From Bacteroidales bacterium (GTDB lineage: Bacteria; Bacteroidota; Bacteroidia; Bacteroidales; F082): 64,000 bases of DNA. The notes under the pieces are model-generated. The model made no database searches and was not told the DNA's origin. It saw only the letters and a list, made by a program, of their open reading frames with translations. The stretch lies in contig JANQGJ010000010.1 in the NCBI GenBank assembly GCA_028277395.1, forward strand, positions 48,297 to 112,296, written 5' to 3'. The translations under genes and the position numbers were made by a program. Shown here piece after piece: positions 19,537 through 31,400 of this stretch; within the stretch, counting starts at the first letter, position 1; every line of letters begins with the position of its first letter.

Positions 19537-20553
19537 CTACTGGAATTTACTTCTGGCATATGGTGTGATATCCTGTGTTGAAAAATCCTTATCCTGATAT
19601 TTAAAATAACCTGCAATTGCTATCATAGCCGCATTATCTGTCGTAAATTTAATGCCGGGAATATGAATTCTCCATCCAAGATCGGCAGCCGTTTGTGTAA
19701 TAGCCGACCTTAATCCTGAATTAGCGGAAACACCTCCTGCAATTGCAATTTCACTAATTCCTGTAACTTTAGCAGCTTTTTTTAGCTTGTCAAGTAATAT
19801 ATCTATAATGGTAAACTGTATTGATGCAGCAAGGTCAGCTTTATTATTCTCAATAAAATCATCATCAACTTTAAGTTTATCACGTAAAAAGTACAAAAAT
19901 GAAGTTTTAAGCCCGCTAAAACTATAGTTAAGATCAGGGATTTTTGGTTTGGGAAAACTAAATGCAGAAGAGTTTCCAATCCTGGCTAACTTATCTATTT
20001 CAGGGCCACCAGGATAAGGTAAACTCATGATCTTCGCCGATTTATCAAAAGCCTCTCCTGCAGCATCATCAATAGTTTCACCAATAATTTCCATGTCTGA
20101 CGGGCTGCTAACTTTAACAATCTGGGTATGACCACCCGAAACTGTTAAACATAAAAATGGAAATCCGGGAGTGTTTATCATTTCATCATCATCAAGAAAA
20201 TGTGCAAGAATATGCGCTTTTAGATGATCAACTTCAATAATAGGAATATCCAATGCCAAAGCAAGTGATTTTGTAAAAGAAGTTCCAACCAATAGCGACC
20301 CCAATAATCCCGGACCCCTTGTAAACGCAATAGCACTCAATTGATTTTTGCTTATATTTGCCTGCTTAAGAGCAACATCAACAACAGGTATAATATTCTG
20401 CTGGTGGGCTCTTGAAGCTAGCTCAGGGACTACTCCGCCATATGAACTATGAACACTTTGATTTGCAATAATATTGGATAATACCCTGGTGTTTTTTATT
20501 ACAGCAGCAGAAGTATCATCACATGATGATTCGATGCCTAATATATATGTCAT
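19537..20553 (-). CDS. tsaD: tRNA N6-threonylcarbamoyladenosine synthase subunit TsaD
   Basis: TsaD transfers threonylcarbamoyl to A37 of ANN-decoding tRNAs together with TsaB/E. The protein has ILGIESSCDDTSAAV at the N-terminus, the metal-binding HLKAHILAH (HxxxH), the SGGHTQIV motif and GGVSANSGLR, and its length (338) is standard. Its start codon directly abuts the start codon of the divergent TamB-like gene with no base between them, so its promoter must lie inside that gene. Confidence 0.95.
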   Translation of the reverse strand: MTYILGIESSCDDTSAAVIKNTRVLSNIIANQSVHSSYGGVVPELASRAHQQNIIPVVDVALKQANISKNQLSAIAFTRGPGLLGSLLVGTSFTKSLALALDIPIIEVDHLKAHILAHFLDDDEMINTPGFPFLCLTVSGGHTQIVKVSSPSDMEIIGETIDDAAGEAFDKSAKIMSLPYPGGPEIDKLARIGNSSAFSFPKPKIPDLNYSFSGLKTSFLYFLRDKLKVDDDFIENNKADLAASIQFTIIDILLDKLKKAAKVTGISEIAIAGGVSANSGLRSAITQTAADLGWRIHIPGIKFTTDNAAMIAIAGYFKYQDKDFSTQDITPYARSKFQ

Positions 20554-23500
20554 TTGAAGAATAAATCTGGCAACAAAAATATTAAAAAAAAAATTCTTGG
20601 TATCCTGCTATATACCATTATTACAATAGCATTTATACCACCTGTACTAACACTGTTTTTTCAAAATTCAGCAGTTCAGACCATTTCAGCAAGATTTGCT
20701 GCTGATTTGCTATCCCGGAAGATAGATCAGAAAATAAGCATTGATAGGGTTAAAATTGGTTTTTTTTCTGGAATTTCCCTAAAACAATTAAAAGTTTACG
20801 ATCAAAATCAAAATATTCTGCTTGGGGTAGGTAACCTTAAGGCAATTCCTGTTTACTCAGATTTTAGCTTTAGTCAGATCAGGTTTCTTTCAATTGATAT
20901 TGATAGTGCCATGTTTAATATGGGTTCATACAAAGATGATGAAACTGACAACTTGTCTATGTTAATTCAAAAATTCACAGGAGAAGGATCTTCTTCAGGA
21001 AATAGCTCATTTTATCTTCACTCTGAAAACGTCAGACTTACAAACTCATCATTTAATCTGTTCAACCAAAACAGATCCTATGTCCTATCAGAAAACACAA
21101 TGGACTATGCAAATATTCATATAAAAGAAATTAACATGGAGTTAAAAGACTTTAAAGTTATAAATGACTCCCTGAATATAAAAATTGAAAAGTTATCTGC
21201 TGTTGAAAGATGTGGACTTGTTGTAAAAAACCTAAGTACCGATTTTATTATTAGCTCTAAGGGGCTTTATACCAATAATGCAAAAATTGACATTAACAAT
21301 TCATCCATAGATGTTGACTTCGGAATGAACTACAATAGCTACAGATCAATGAGTTACTATATTGACTCTGTAGTTATGACAGGTGATATTCACCCTACAA
21401 CCGTGAATATGGCTGATATAGGTTATTTTGCTGATATACTTTTTGAGATGCCTAACGTTATTGGGATCACTGGAAAAATTAAAGGTACTGTAACTGATCT
21501 TACAGGTAATGATATACGTGTAAAATATGGCACAAATAGTCGAATCTCAGGTGATATAAGTTTTGAAGGACTACCCGATTTTTTCTCCTCGCATATCATT
21601 GGAAATAACCTTCGCATTACAACAAACCCATACGATATCAGTAACTTCTTTCTGCCAATTGAAAGTAAATACATTGAAATTCCTGACTTACTGCCTGTCG
21701 ACGATCAAATTACCATTACAGGTGAATTTAATGGTAATTATGAGGACTTCAACAGTACGCTGGATATGATAGTAAAACAGGGAACCGTTAAATCCAAAAT
21801 TGAATTTCGAAACAAACCCGACGATATTCAAATTTTAACAAAGCTGATCAGCGACTCCATAAATATTGGTAACCTGCTTAGCATGGAAGGATTTTTGGGG
21901 TTATCCAGTTTTAACCTCGACCTGATGATCAGCGGACAGGATTCAGATAACCTTTCTTATAAAGCGTCAGGAATGATTACTAATACTGATATACTGGATT
22001 ATAACTATAAGCGAATTAAGATAGCAGGTAGTTACTTTGGAGATTCCATAACAGCAAATGTACGTGTAGGTGATAAAAACCTCATGATGAGTTCGTCTTT
22101 AAAAATGCTTCTTGGGGATAAGCCCGTAATTAATCTATACACAGATGTTACTAAAGCCAATCTGAGCAGGTTAAAGTTATGGAACGATCAGAAACTTAGT
22201 ATTTCAACGAAGTGTAAAGCAAATGTAACAGGTTTGGATATTGAAACTCTTGATGCGGATATTTTACTCACATCCAACAAGTTTACTTTTGACGTGAATG
22301 AATATACATTCGACACAATCAGTGTTACTAAAGAAACCAACTCAACCAACGTTACATCTACAATCTTAATTTCTGATTTCGCAAATTTGCAGGCAGTTGG
22401 CAAATATAATCTTAGCACATTGCCTGAGAGGATCACAAGACTTGCCGATCATTATTTCGATATTGTCCCCGAAACTGATACATCAGGATTGATTGCTGAT
22501 GAAAACATAACAGTTGGCGTGATAATAAATGAACCTGAAATAATTACCAACGAGTTCCTGTCTGGATTCAGAATATCACCCAAATCAACTTTAAATGCAG
22601 CTTTTGATTTTACCAGTTTCAACACAAAAGTTGATATGGTGTCTGACAGGATTATGAGAAACGGAGTAAAACTTGACTCAAACAGACTCAATATTTATTC
22701 TCAGGATGATCATCTGTTTGGTGAATTTTCTATTGCCAATATAATTCTTAAAGATAGTACGCCGGAGGATAGTATTGTTTTTGGACTGGATGACCTTAGC
22801 ATATCTGCAGTTTTTGGAAATGATTCAGTAATTTACGGTGTTAACTGGGAGAACCGTAACCAGACAATAAAAAACTCAGGAATTCTTGAAGGTTATATAT
22901 CGAAAATTTCGGACTCATTGAAATTCAGCATTGGAAAAGCAAACATTTTTATAAATGATATCATGTGGAGCATTGACCCCAATAATATGGTTGTAAAATA
23001 TAATGATAGAATATTCTTTAAAAATTTCTTTATTGATGCCGGTAACTCAGGTTTTAAACTGACCGGAACTGTACCTAAAGAAGAAAACGATTCTCTGGTG
23101 GCTGAGTTTAATAACTGGAAACTATCAAATTTTGATATTATTACCAAACCAATGAACATTGATCTGGACGGCGAGATCAATGGGGTTCTTAACCTGAGTA
23201 TGAAGCAAAATAACCCTACTCTTGTTTCCAACATTAAAATAGCTGACTTCGGACTAAACAATGAATATTTGGGAGATGCAAATATTGTAAATACATGGGA
23301 TAATACAAGTAATTCGATATTTATAAAATCTCAAATAGTAAAAAAAGGCAACGCCGGAAGCGGTGAAATATTCAAAGCCAATGGATATTATTATCCTACC
23401 AAAGATGATGATAACCTGAATATTGATGTTTCATTTAACCGTTTCAAGTTAAAGACATTCGAACCATTCTTAAGTACTTTTATTGTAGACCTTGAAGGAA

Positions 23501-25098
23501 ATACTTCAGGTGAACTTGCAGTAAGGGGCAGTATTAAAAGACCGGTAATAACAGGATACGCAGATATGCAACGTACCGGTATGAAAGTTGTTTATCTTAA
23601 CACAAAATACTCCTTCTCAAATCAGATAGACTTTGTGGAGAATGGTATCAGATTTGATAAACTTGAGATTTATGACACTCTCGGAAATTCCGCTCAGATA
23701 GATGGTAGTCTGACACATAACTATTTTAAAGATCCGAAATTCGACATTGATATAACGACTCCAGGACTACTGTTCTTCAATACTTCTGAAAATATGAATG
23801 ATCTGTATTACGGATCAGCAGTTGCTTCAGGCAGGATAAAAATTAATGGAAGCCCCGATGATATTGGACTAAGTATTGATGTTAAAACACAAAAGGGAAC
23901 TTCAGTTATTTTACCACTTACCTATTCAGTTGAAATCTCAGATAAGGATTATATAATTTTCACCAAGAAAGAAATCGATACAATTTCAGATGAAAAGCTT
24001 ATTAATATCATTAATGATGATAAAAAAAACAAACTAAGTTACGACATTGATATCAAGATGGAAGTTACACCAATTGCCGAGGTCGGTATCACTCTTCCTG
24101 ACGATATGGGTACTATTGAAGCAAGGGGCAGTTCAAACCTGGCAGTAGATGTTAGCTCAGACGGAGAATTTTCACTGGTGGGCGATTATGTAGTTGAAGA
24201 CGGATTATTCCAGTTTAAAATTGGTAACTTAGTAAGCAAACGGTTTGCACTGGTTAAAAATGGCAGAATATCCTGGTCTGGTAACCCTTATTCTGCAAAC
24301 GTTGGTATAAAAGGGCTGTACAAGGTTAAAACCAGTCTTTCAAACCTTGGTATTCAGATCGATACAACAACTTCTTATAAAAACAAGGTTACAGTAGAAT
24401 GTTATGTTGTATTAACCGGTGAATTGCTTGATCCAAATATACGATTCGAAATTAAAATGCCAAACCTTGATCCTGATTATCAGCGAATTGTATTTTCACA
24501 ACTAGATACTACAAATACAGCTATGATGAACCAGCAAATGATCTCATTACTTGTTTTAGGTACATTTAGCTTCAATAATGCTGCCAATGTAAGCTTACAA
24601 AGTTCATATTATAACGTAATAGCAAATCAGCTAAGCAGCATGCTTTCACAGATAAGCGACAATGTGGATATCGGCTTGAATTATAAACCCGGTGATAATG
24701 TTTCACAGGAGGAATTTGAAGTAGCCCTGTCAACACAGTTATTTGATGACAGGTTAACTATCGATGGAAATTTTGGTATGACGTACGACAGAACTGAACA
24801 AAACGCCAGCAACATTGTCGGCGACGTTGACATTGGATATAAATTACGACCAGACGGCCAGTGGGTACTTAAGGTGTTCAACCATTCAAATGTAAATTCG
24901 TGGTACAACTACAGCAATTATGACCAGATATCTCCTTATACCCAGGGAGTTGGTATTGCATTCAGAAAAGATTTTAATAATATTAATGAGCTCTTTTCCG
25001 GTAAGAACAAGAAAAATAAAAAACAGGGTGAACAAAAAAAACCGGTAACAGAATCCGGGAAAAATGAGGATGAAGAAATAGAAAATGAAAATCCTTAA
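20554..25098 (+). CDS. tamB: TamB-like translocation/assembly module protein
   Basis: The 1514-residue protein starts with a Lys-rich N-terminus and one membrane helix (about 13-33), then a very long beta-rich AsmA/TamB repeat region, and ends in the DUF490/TamB C-terminal domain (about 1130-1480, with VEDGLFQFKIG and LSGEL-like strands) and a Lys/Glu-rich tail. TamB-type proteins bridge inner and outer membranes and carry lipid or assist outer-membrane protein insertion. The start must be the TTG at 20554: an in-frame stop (TAA at 20539) closes the frame just upstream and no ATG lies nearby. It is followed after 36 bp by the AddA-like gene. Confidence 0.88.
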   Translation: MKNKSGNKNIKKKILGILLYTIITIAFIPPVLTLFFQNSAVQTISARFAADLLSRKIDQKISIDRVKIGFFSGISLKQLKVYDQNQNILLGVGNLKAIPVYSDFSFSQIRFLSIDIDSAMFNMGSYKDDETDNLSMLIQKFTGEGSSSGNSSFYLHSENVRLTNSSFNLFNQNRSYVLSENTMDYANIHIKEINMELKDFKVINDSLNIKIEKLSAVERCGLVVKNLSTDFIISSKGLYTNNAKIDINNSSIDVDFGMNYNSYRSMSYYIDSVVMTGDIHPTTVNMADIGYFADILFEMPNVIGITGKIKGTVTDLTGNDIRVKYGTNSRISGDISFEGLPDFFSSHIIGNNLRITTNPYDISNFFLPIESKYIEIPDLLPVDDQITITGEFNGNYEDFNSTLDMIVKQGTVKSKIEFRNKPDDIQILTKLISDSINIGNLLSMEGFLGLSSFNLDLMISGQDSDNLSYKASGMITNTDILDYNYKRIKIAGSYFGDSITANVRVGDKNLMMSSSLKMLLGDKPVINLYTDVTKANLSRLKLWNDQKLSISTKCKANVTGLDIETLDADILLTSNKFTFDVNEYTFDTISVTKETNSTNVTSTILISDFANLQAVGKYNLSTLPERITRLADHYFDIVPETDTSGLIADENITVGVIINEPEIITNEFLSGFRISPKSTLNAAFDFTSFNTKVDMVSDRIMRNGVKLDSNRLNIYSQDDHLFGEFSIANIILKDSTPEDSIVFGLDDLSISAVFGNDSVIYGVNWENRNQTIKNSGILEGYISKISDSLKFSIGKANIFINDIMWSIDPNNMVVKYNDRIFFKNFFIDAGNSGFKLTGTVPKEENDSLVAEFNNWKLSNFDIITKPMNIDLDGEINGVLNLSMKQNNPTLVSNIKIADFGLNNEYLGDANIVNTWDNTSNSIFIKSQIVKKGNAGSGEIFKANGYYYPTKDDDNLNIDVSFNRFKLKTFEPFLSTFIVDLEGNTSGELAVRGSIKRPVITGYADMQRTGMKVVYLNTKYSFSNQIDFVENGIRFDKLEIYDTLGNSAQIDGSLTHNYFKDPKFDIDITTPGLLFFNTSENMNDLYYGSAVASGRIKINGSPDDIGLSIDVKTQKGTSVILPLTYSVEISDKDYIIFTKKEIDTISDEKLINIINDDKKNKLSYDIDIKMEVTPIAEVGITLPDDMGTIEARGSSNLAVDVSSDGEFSLVGDYVVEDGLFQFKIGNLVSKRFALVKNGRISWSGNPYSANVGIKGLYKVKTSLSNLGIQIDTTTSYKNKVTVECYVVLTGELLDPNIRFEIKMPNLDPDYQRIVFSQLDTTNTAMMNQQMISLLVLGTFSFNNAANVSLQSSYYNVIANQLSSMLSQISDNVDIGLNYKPGDNVSQEEFEVALSTQLFDDRLTIDGNFGMTYDRTEQNASNIVGDVDIGYKLRPDGQWVLKVFNHSNVNSWYNYSNYDQISPYTQGVGIAFRKDFNNINELFSGKNKKNKKQGEQKKPVTESGKNEDEEIENENP

Positions 25099-25134
25099 TA
25101 GCCGGTAAACTAAAATGATCTAACTATTATTTCT

Positions 25135-28100
25135 ATGGCATTGGTAGTGTATAAATCTTCAGCCGGATCAGGGAAAACAACAACCCTGGTTAATGAGTAT
25201 TTAAAGATCGCTCTTGATCAGCCATATTCTTTCAGACATATCCTGGCAATAACATTTACAAATAAAGCAGCCAATGAAATGAAAGAAAGGGTAATTAATA
25301 CTCTTAAAGAACTTTCAGACAAGACCATACCTGTATCAGATAAGATTTCTGGGCTGGTTGAAATGTTGGATATGAATATACCTGAAATACGAGATAGAGC
25401 AAAACAACTGCTCACGCTTATTCTTCATAATTATGATGAGTTTGCTATAAGTACAATCGATTCATTTATTCACCGAATTATCAGAACATTTGCTACAGAT
25501 GTCCAACTTCCACAGAATTTTGATGTTGTTATTGATGAAGAAGATATTATCCCTGATATTATTCAAAATTTATATAATAAAGTAGGTAAAGATAAGGAGC
25601 TGACAAAAATCCTTCTCGACTTTGTTATGGATCAGACAACTGAAGAAAACAGCTTTGATCCTACATCTAAACTTGTTGAATTCCTAAAACAACAAATGAA
25701 TGAAGATAGTTTCAGACAGGTCAATAAGCTGAATGAATTAACCACTTCAGGTCTGAGTAACATCATCTCACGTTTAAACAGAAAGATTGAATTTGAAAAA
25801 TTCAATACCAGGAAAAATGCTCAATTAGCAATAGAGTTATGCGGTGAAAACAACCTTGAGCCTAAAGATTTTTACCAGGGAGCCCGTGGAATAATGTCAT
25901 ATTTTATAAAACTCAGTGAATTTAAAGTACCGGATGATAAACTATTCCCTGGTAAAATAGTTTTTGATACAATAAACAATGATAATTGGATCGGTTCAAA
26001 AACAAATGATACAAAAAGTAATTCCATCTTAGATATCATCCCCCGGTTAAGTGAATACTTTGATAATGCTTACAAACATTTACAACAGTATTTCCTGTAC
26101 AGACTTATTTACAGTAAAATTTATTCACTTGCATTAATATTTGAGATAAAAAAGCTCTTTCAGGAATTTACCGAACAAACTGGCAAAGTTCACATATCAG
26201 AATTCAACAAAAAAATAAGTAATGAAATAGCCAATCAACCGGTTCCTTTTATCTATGAACGGCTTGGAAGAAAATACAGGCACTTCTTGATTGATGAATT
26301 TCAGGATACATCTGTATTACAATGGCAAAATCTTCTCCCGCTAATCGAAGAATCATTATCATACGGAAATTTCAATATGCTTGTTGGTGATGCAAAACAG
26401 GCAATTTATCGCTTTCGAAATGGTGAAGTGGAACTATTTGCAAATTTACCGGATCTGTATCCAAATGATGGATCACTTTTATCAATATCAAGGCAAAACC
26501 TGCTTCACAGGGAATACAGGGAAACCATTCTGTCAACTAACTGGAGATCATCTCCCCGGATAATTAATTTTAATAATGACTTCTTTAGTACAATTTCCGG
26601 ATTTTTAACAGACAGAACACAGGATATTTACAGGGATATCAGGCAGGAAATACCATCCGGTAAAAAAGATGGGGGATTTGTATCAATTGATTTCGCAAGT
26701 ATTGTTAAGACTGAAGAATTTAGTGAAGCAAGAAATAAGATTATAGTTGCAAAGCTTGAGTCTTTACTTAATAATGGCTATAACAATGAAGATATCTGCA
26801 TTCTTTGCAGAACATCGAAAAGTGCTGTTGAAATTGCTGCACATCTTCTTGAAAACAATTTTGATGTTATGTCCTCCGAGTCATTATTGCTTTCAACATC
26901 CCCAAAAGTAAGGTTAATCCTGGCATTTTTTAAGCTTCTTGTTTATTCGGAAAATGAGTTGGCTCTGGCTGAATTAATCGATAACTACCGAATAATCTTT
27001 AAACCCGGACTGTCGTTTGATGAAGAATTTCAAAAAATCAGGAATAAACGATCACAAAGGATTACAAACATCTTTAATTTTTTAAAAATACAAAGCAGTT
27101 CGGAAAATATAACCTCTCTTTCAACATATGAAGTTGCTGAGTTCGCAATTCGTGAAATATTTGGTCAGAACGAACCCGATGTTTTTATCAGATATTTTCT
27201 CGATTTTACTTATGAAACAAATTTACCTCTGGACATGTTTCTTAATCGTTGGGAAGACAAAAAAGAGAAGTTGTTCATAACAATGCCTGACAATATTGAT
27301 GCTATAAGGATAATGACGATACACAAAGCAAAAGGGCTGGATTTTGGTGCAGTAATTGTTGATGCTGCCAATTTAAAAGCACGAAATACCAAAGATGATT
27401 ATTGGGAGGAATTGAATATTGAGGGTTTGGAAGAACTTAAGGTTGGTCTTCTTCCCATCACAAGAAAGCTTGAACATATAAACAGGCAGCAGGTTTATGA
27501 AACTGAAGTCTCTAAATCGGAACTTGATTTCTTTAATCTGCTCTATGTTGCATTTACCCGACCGGTGAATGCACTGTTCGCAATTGGACAGGCAGATAAT
27601 GAATGGAATACCAAAGACAAATTTTCATCATATCTGATCGAATACCTGAAAATAGCCGGTATTTGGGAAGAGGATAATACAAGCTATACCTTTGGTAAGC
27701 TGCAGGAAAATCTGAAATCATCTCCAAAAGATACTGAAGAAACATTAGCATTGAATACATCAATACATTCATCATGGTTAGGTCAGCTGGTTGTAGTTCC
27801 CACAGAAAGTATTAGTCTTGAATCAACAAAAGGAAAGTCCAGCAGATCATACGGTAAACTAATCCACAAACTATTATCTGAAATTTACATAATTGATGAT
27901 CTAAACAAAGTATTGTATGAACTAAATGAAACAGCAATTCTAACCGAAGTTGAGATACAAATAATTGAAGATATACTCAGGTCAGTGGTAGATCACCCCG
28001 AGTTGAACAAATACTTTCTTAAAGGAATCAATGCAAAAAATGAATCTGAAATACTACTTGATGATGGTACAATACTAAGACCTGACAGGATAATAATTGA

Positions 28101-28263
28101 TGATAACTGTATTACAATAATCGACTATAAAACCGGTGAAGTTAAAAAACAGGACAGAACACAGCTATTAAGGTATAAAGACTCGTTCCGGAAGACTGGA
28201 TACACTGAGATAACAGCAATGCTTGTTTATATAGGAGAAACAATAAAAGTTATCAGAATTTAG
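25135..28263 (+). CDS. AddA/RecB-like UvrD-family helicase-nuclease
   Basis: A superfamily 1A helicase is indicated by Walker A SSAGSGKTTTL (residues 7-17), the TFTNKAANEM motif Ia, IDEFQDTS motif II, GDAKQAIYRFR motif III, IMTIHKAKGLDF motif V and LLYVAFTR motif VI. The C-terminal 170 residues carry a PD-(D/E)xK nuclease (GKLIHKLL, RPDRIIID, IIDYKTG). This layout is that of AddA, which resects double-strand breaks with AddB in recombination repair. AddB is not adjacent; it may lie elsewhere, so I leave the symbol blank. Length is 1042, usual for the Bacteroidota form. Confidence 0.85.
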   Translation: MALVVYKSSAGSGKTTTLVNEYLKIALDQPYSFRHILAITFTNKAANEMKERVINTLKELSDKTIPVSDKISGLVEMLDMNIPEIRDRAKQLLTLILHNYDEFAISTIDSFIHRIIRTFATDVQLPQNFDVVIDEEDIIPDIIQNLYNKVGKDKELTKILLDFVMDQTTEENSFDPTSKLVEFLKQQMNEDSFRQVNKLNELTTSGLSNIISRLNRKIEFEKFNTRKNAQLAIELCGENNLEPKDFYQGARGIMSYFIKLSEFKVPDDKLFPGKIVFDTINNDNWIGSKTNDTKSNSILDIIPRLSEYFDNAYKHLQQYFLYRLIYSKIYSLALIFEIKKLFQEFTEQTGKVHISEFNKKISNEIANQPVPFIYERLGRKYRHFLIDEFQDTSVLQWQNLLPLIEESLSYGNFNMLVGDAKQAIYRFRNGEVELFANLPDLYPNDGSLLSISRQNLLHREYRETILSTNWRSSPRIINFNNDFFSTISGFLTDRTQDIYRDIRQEIPSGKKDGGFVSIDFASIVKTEEFSEARNKIIVAKLESLLNNGYNNEDICILCRTSKSAVEIAAHLLENNFDVMSSESLLLSTSPKVRLILAFFKLLVYSENELALAELIDNYRIIFKPGLSFDEEFQKIRNKRSQRITNIFNFLKIQSSSENITSLSTYEVAEFAIREIFGQNEPDVFIRYFLDFTYETNLPLDMFLNRWEDKKEKLFITMPDNIDAIRIMTIHKAKGLDFGAVIVDAANLKARNTKDDYWEELNIEGLEELKVGLLPITRKLEHINRQQVYETEVSKSELDFFNLLYVAFTRPVNALFAIGQADNEWNTKDKFSSYLIEYLKIAGIWEEDNTSYTFGKLQENLKSSPKDTEETLALNTSIHSSWLGQLVVVPTESISLESTKGKSSRSYGKLIHKLLSEIYIIDDLNKVLYELNETAILTEVEIQIIEDILRSVVDHPELNKYFLKGINAKNESEILLDDGTILRPDRIIIDDNCITIIDYKTGEVKKQDRTQLLRYKDSFRKTGYTEITAMLVYIGETIKVIRI

Positions 28264-28465
28264 AAGATACTTTCGATGAGAAAGATTCCAATAATTCTCA
28301 AAAACGTTCACTGTTCATATTCGGACATCCGATGTTTAAAAATGGACAAAAAATACACATATTGAGTCAAAAAAATCAATTTATATTACTGATTTAATGG
28401 CAGTTAAAATGGTGGCACAGTATTAGTGTACGCTTTTTCTTTTATCATTAACCATACATACTAAT

Positions 28466-31400
28466 ATGAAAAAATTACTATTTGGATTGGTGCTGTTTTT
28501 TAGTGCAACTCTTGTTGCCCAGGAAGACGCACGATTATTAAGATTTCCGGCTATACATGGTCAGAAAGTTGTTTTTACGTATGCAGGTGACTTATACCAG
28601 GTTCCGTTGTCGGGAGGTATAGCACGTAAGCTTACAAGTGATGTAAACGGATATGAAATGTTTGCCCGCTTTTCACCTGATGGTAAAAATATTGCATTTA
28701 CCGGACAATATGATGGAAACACAGAAGTATTTCTAATTCCAGCTGAAGGAGGAATACCACAGAGATTAACTTATACGGCAACCCTTAACAGAGATGATAT
28801 TAGCGACAGAATGGGTCCTAATAACATTGTTATGGCTTGGCGAAATAACGATGATATTGTATATCGTTCAAGAAAACAAACCTTCAACTCTTTTAAAGGT
28901 CAACTGTTTGAAGTATCAAAAGAAGGTGGACTTTCCGAAGAATTACCATTACCCAGCGGTGGATGGTGTTCATTCTCAAAAGATGGGAAAAAGATGGCCT
29001 ATAACAGAGTATTCCGCGAGTTTAGAACATGGAAATATTATAAAGGAGGAATGGCTGATAACGTTTGGATTTATGATTTTGAAACAAAAGAAACTGTAAA
29101 TATTACCAACAATGATAATCAGAATATTTTCCCAATGTGGCATGGAGATAAAATTTATTTCCTGAGCGATCGTGACAGAACAATGAACCTGTTTGAATAC
29201 GATCTAAATACAAAAACCACAACAAAGATCACCAATTATACAGAGTATGATATTAAATTCCCTTCGCTGGGTAATGAATCCATTATATATGAAAATGGAG
29301 GATATTTGTATAATTACAACTTTGCTAGCAAGCAAATAAGCAAAATCTCTGTTACTATTAATAACGATTTTGCTACAGGCAGGGATGAATTGAAAGATGT
29401 ATCGAAAATGATTAATTCATGGGCTGTCTCACCTGATGGTAAAAGAGTTGTATTTGGCGCAAGGGGCGATGTATTTACCATTCCTGCAAAATCAGGTATT
29501 ACCAGAAATCTTACAGAGTCATCAGGGGTTCATGACAGAAACGTTGAATGGTCGCCAAAAGGAAAATATATTTCTTTTATAAGTGACAGAACCGGCGAAG
29601 ATGAAATATATATTCAAAATCAAAATGGTAAAGAAGAGGCAATACAACTTACTTCCAAATCTGACACCTATAAATACAATCCTATTTGGTCACCCGATGG
29701 AAAATTCCTGCTTTGGGGTGATAAAAACGGGAAATTAAATTATATAAATATCGATACTAAGAAAGTAGTTGAGGTTGACGAATCTGAATCATGGGAAATT
29801 CGCGATTATGCCTGGGCTCCTGACAGCAAATGGATTGCTTATACATTGCCTGTATCATTTACAGTAAACAGGATATACATCTACAATCTTGAAACCGGTG
29901 AAACTAAACCGGTAACAGATGAATGGTATAACTCAAGCCAGCCTTCTTTTGACTCAAATGGTAAGTATTTATTCTTCAGTTCGGCTCGTGATTTCAATCC
30001 AATATATTCACGCACCGAATGGAATCACGCATACCGTGATATGAATAAGATATACTTTATAACCCTTGAAAAAAGTACTCCATCTCCATTTGAACCTGAA
30101 AACGATGAAGTAAAAATTGCTGAAGAAGATTCCGGAGAGAAAAAAGAAGACAAAAAAGAAGACAAAAAGGAGGATGCAAAAAGCGATGATAACGAATTTA
30201 CAGTAAAAATTGATTTTGATGGAATTATAAACCGTATTATCGGACTCCCTGTAAAAGCTGCAAACTACTGGAGTATCAATGCAATTGATAACACTGTGTA
30301 TTATAATGTATTCGCTTCCGGGGATAAAGGTGTTACATTTATGATGTATAACCTTAAAAAACAAAAAGAGACAGAACTTGGTAAAATAGGATCATATATT
30401 ATTTCTGCTGACCATAAGAAGATGTTCGTAAGCATGCAGGGTAAATATGCTGTAATTGATATGCCTCGCGGTAAGATTAAACCAGACCATTATATTGATG
30501 TATCGAACATGAAAGTAATGGTAAATCTTAAGGAAGAATGGGAACAGATATACAATGAATCCTGGAGACAAATGCGTGACTTCTTCTATGCACCAAACAT
30601 GCATGGAGTTGACTGGCCTTCAATACAGAAAAAATATGAAGTATTGCTTCCATATGTAAATAACAGAAACGATCTGAATTATATAATCGGGGAAATGATT
30701 GGTGAACTCAGCGTAGGACATGCTTATGTATCAGGAGGTGATAAGCCAAAGCCCAAGCGTATTAAAACCGGTCTGTTAGGTGCCAAAATAAGCAAAGATA
30801 AATCAGGATACTTCCAGGTTGATGAAATACTCATGGGTGAAAACTGGACTAAAGGTGCCAGGTCTCCATTATCGGAAGTTGGTGTTGATGTTAATGAAGG
30901 TGACTACATTCTGTCTGTAAACGGTAGCTCAGTTAAAGATGTAGATGATATCTACAGCCTGCTGGTTGGAACAGCCGGAAAACAAGTGATTCTTACTGTA
31001 AATTCCAAGCCTGAAACTGAAGGATCAAAAGATGTGATTGTAATTCCTACTGATGATGAATCAGGATTATATTACTACACCTGGGTAATGGGTAATGTTG
31101 AAAAAGTGAACAAAGCCACAGACGGTCAGGTTGGTTATATTCATATTCCTGATATGGGTCCTGGTGGATTAAATGAGTTTGTTAAACATTTTTATCCACA
31201 GCTGAACAAAAAAGCATTAATAATTGATGATCGTGGAAACGGTGGCGGTAATGTTTCACCTATGCTTATTGAAAGATTAAATCGTGAACTTACGTTGTAT
31301 GGTATGTCCAGAAATAATGGTGTAAATACCAAACCCCGTGAAATGATGAGAGGTCCGAAAGTATTACTGTTGGACAATTATTCTGCTTCCGACGGAGACT

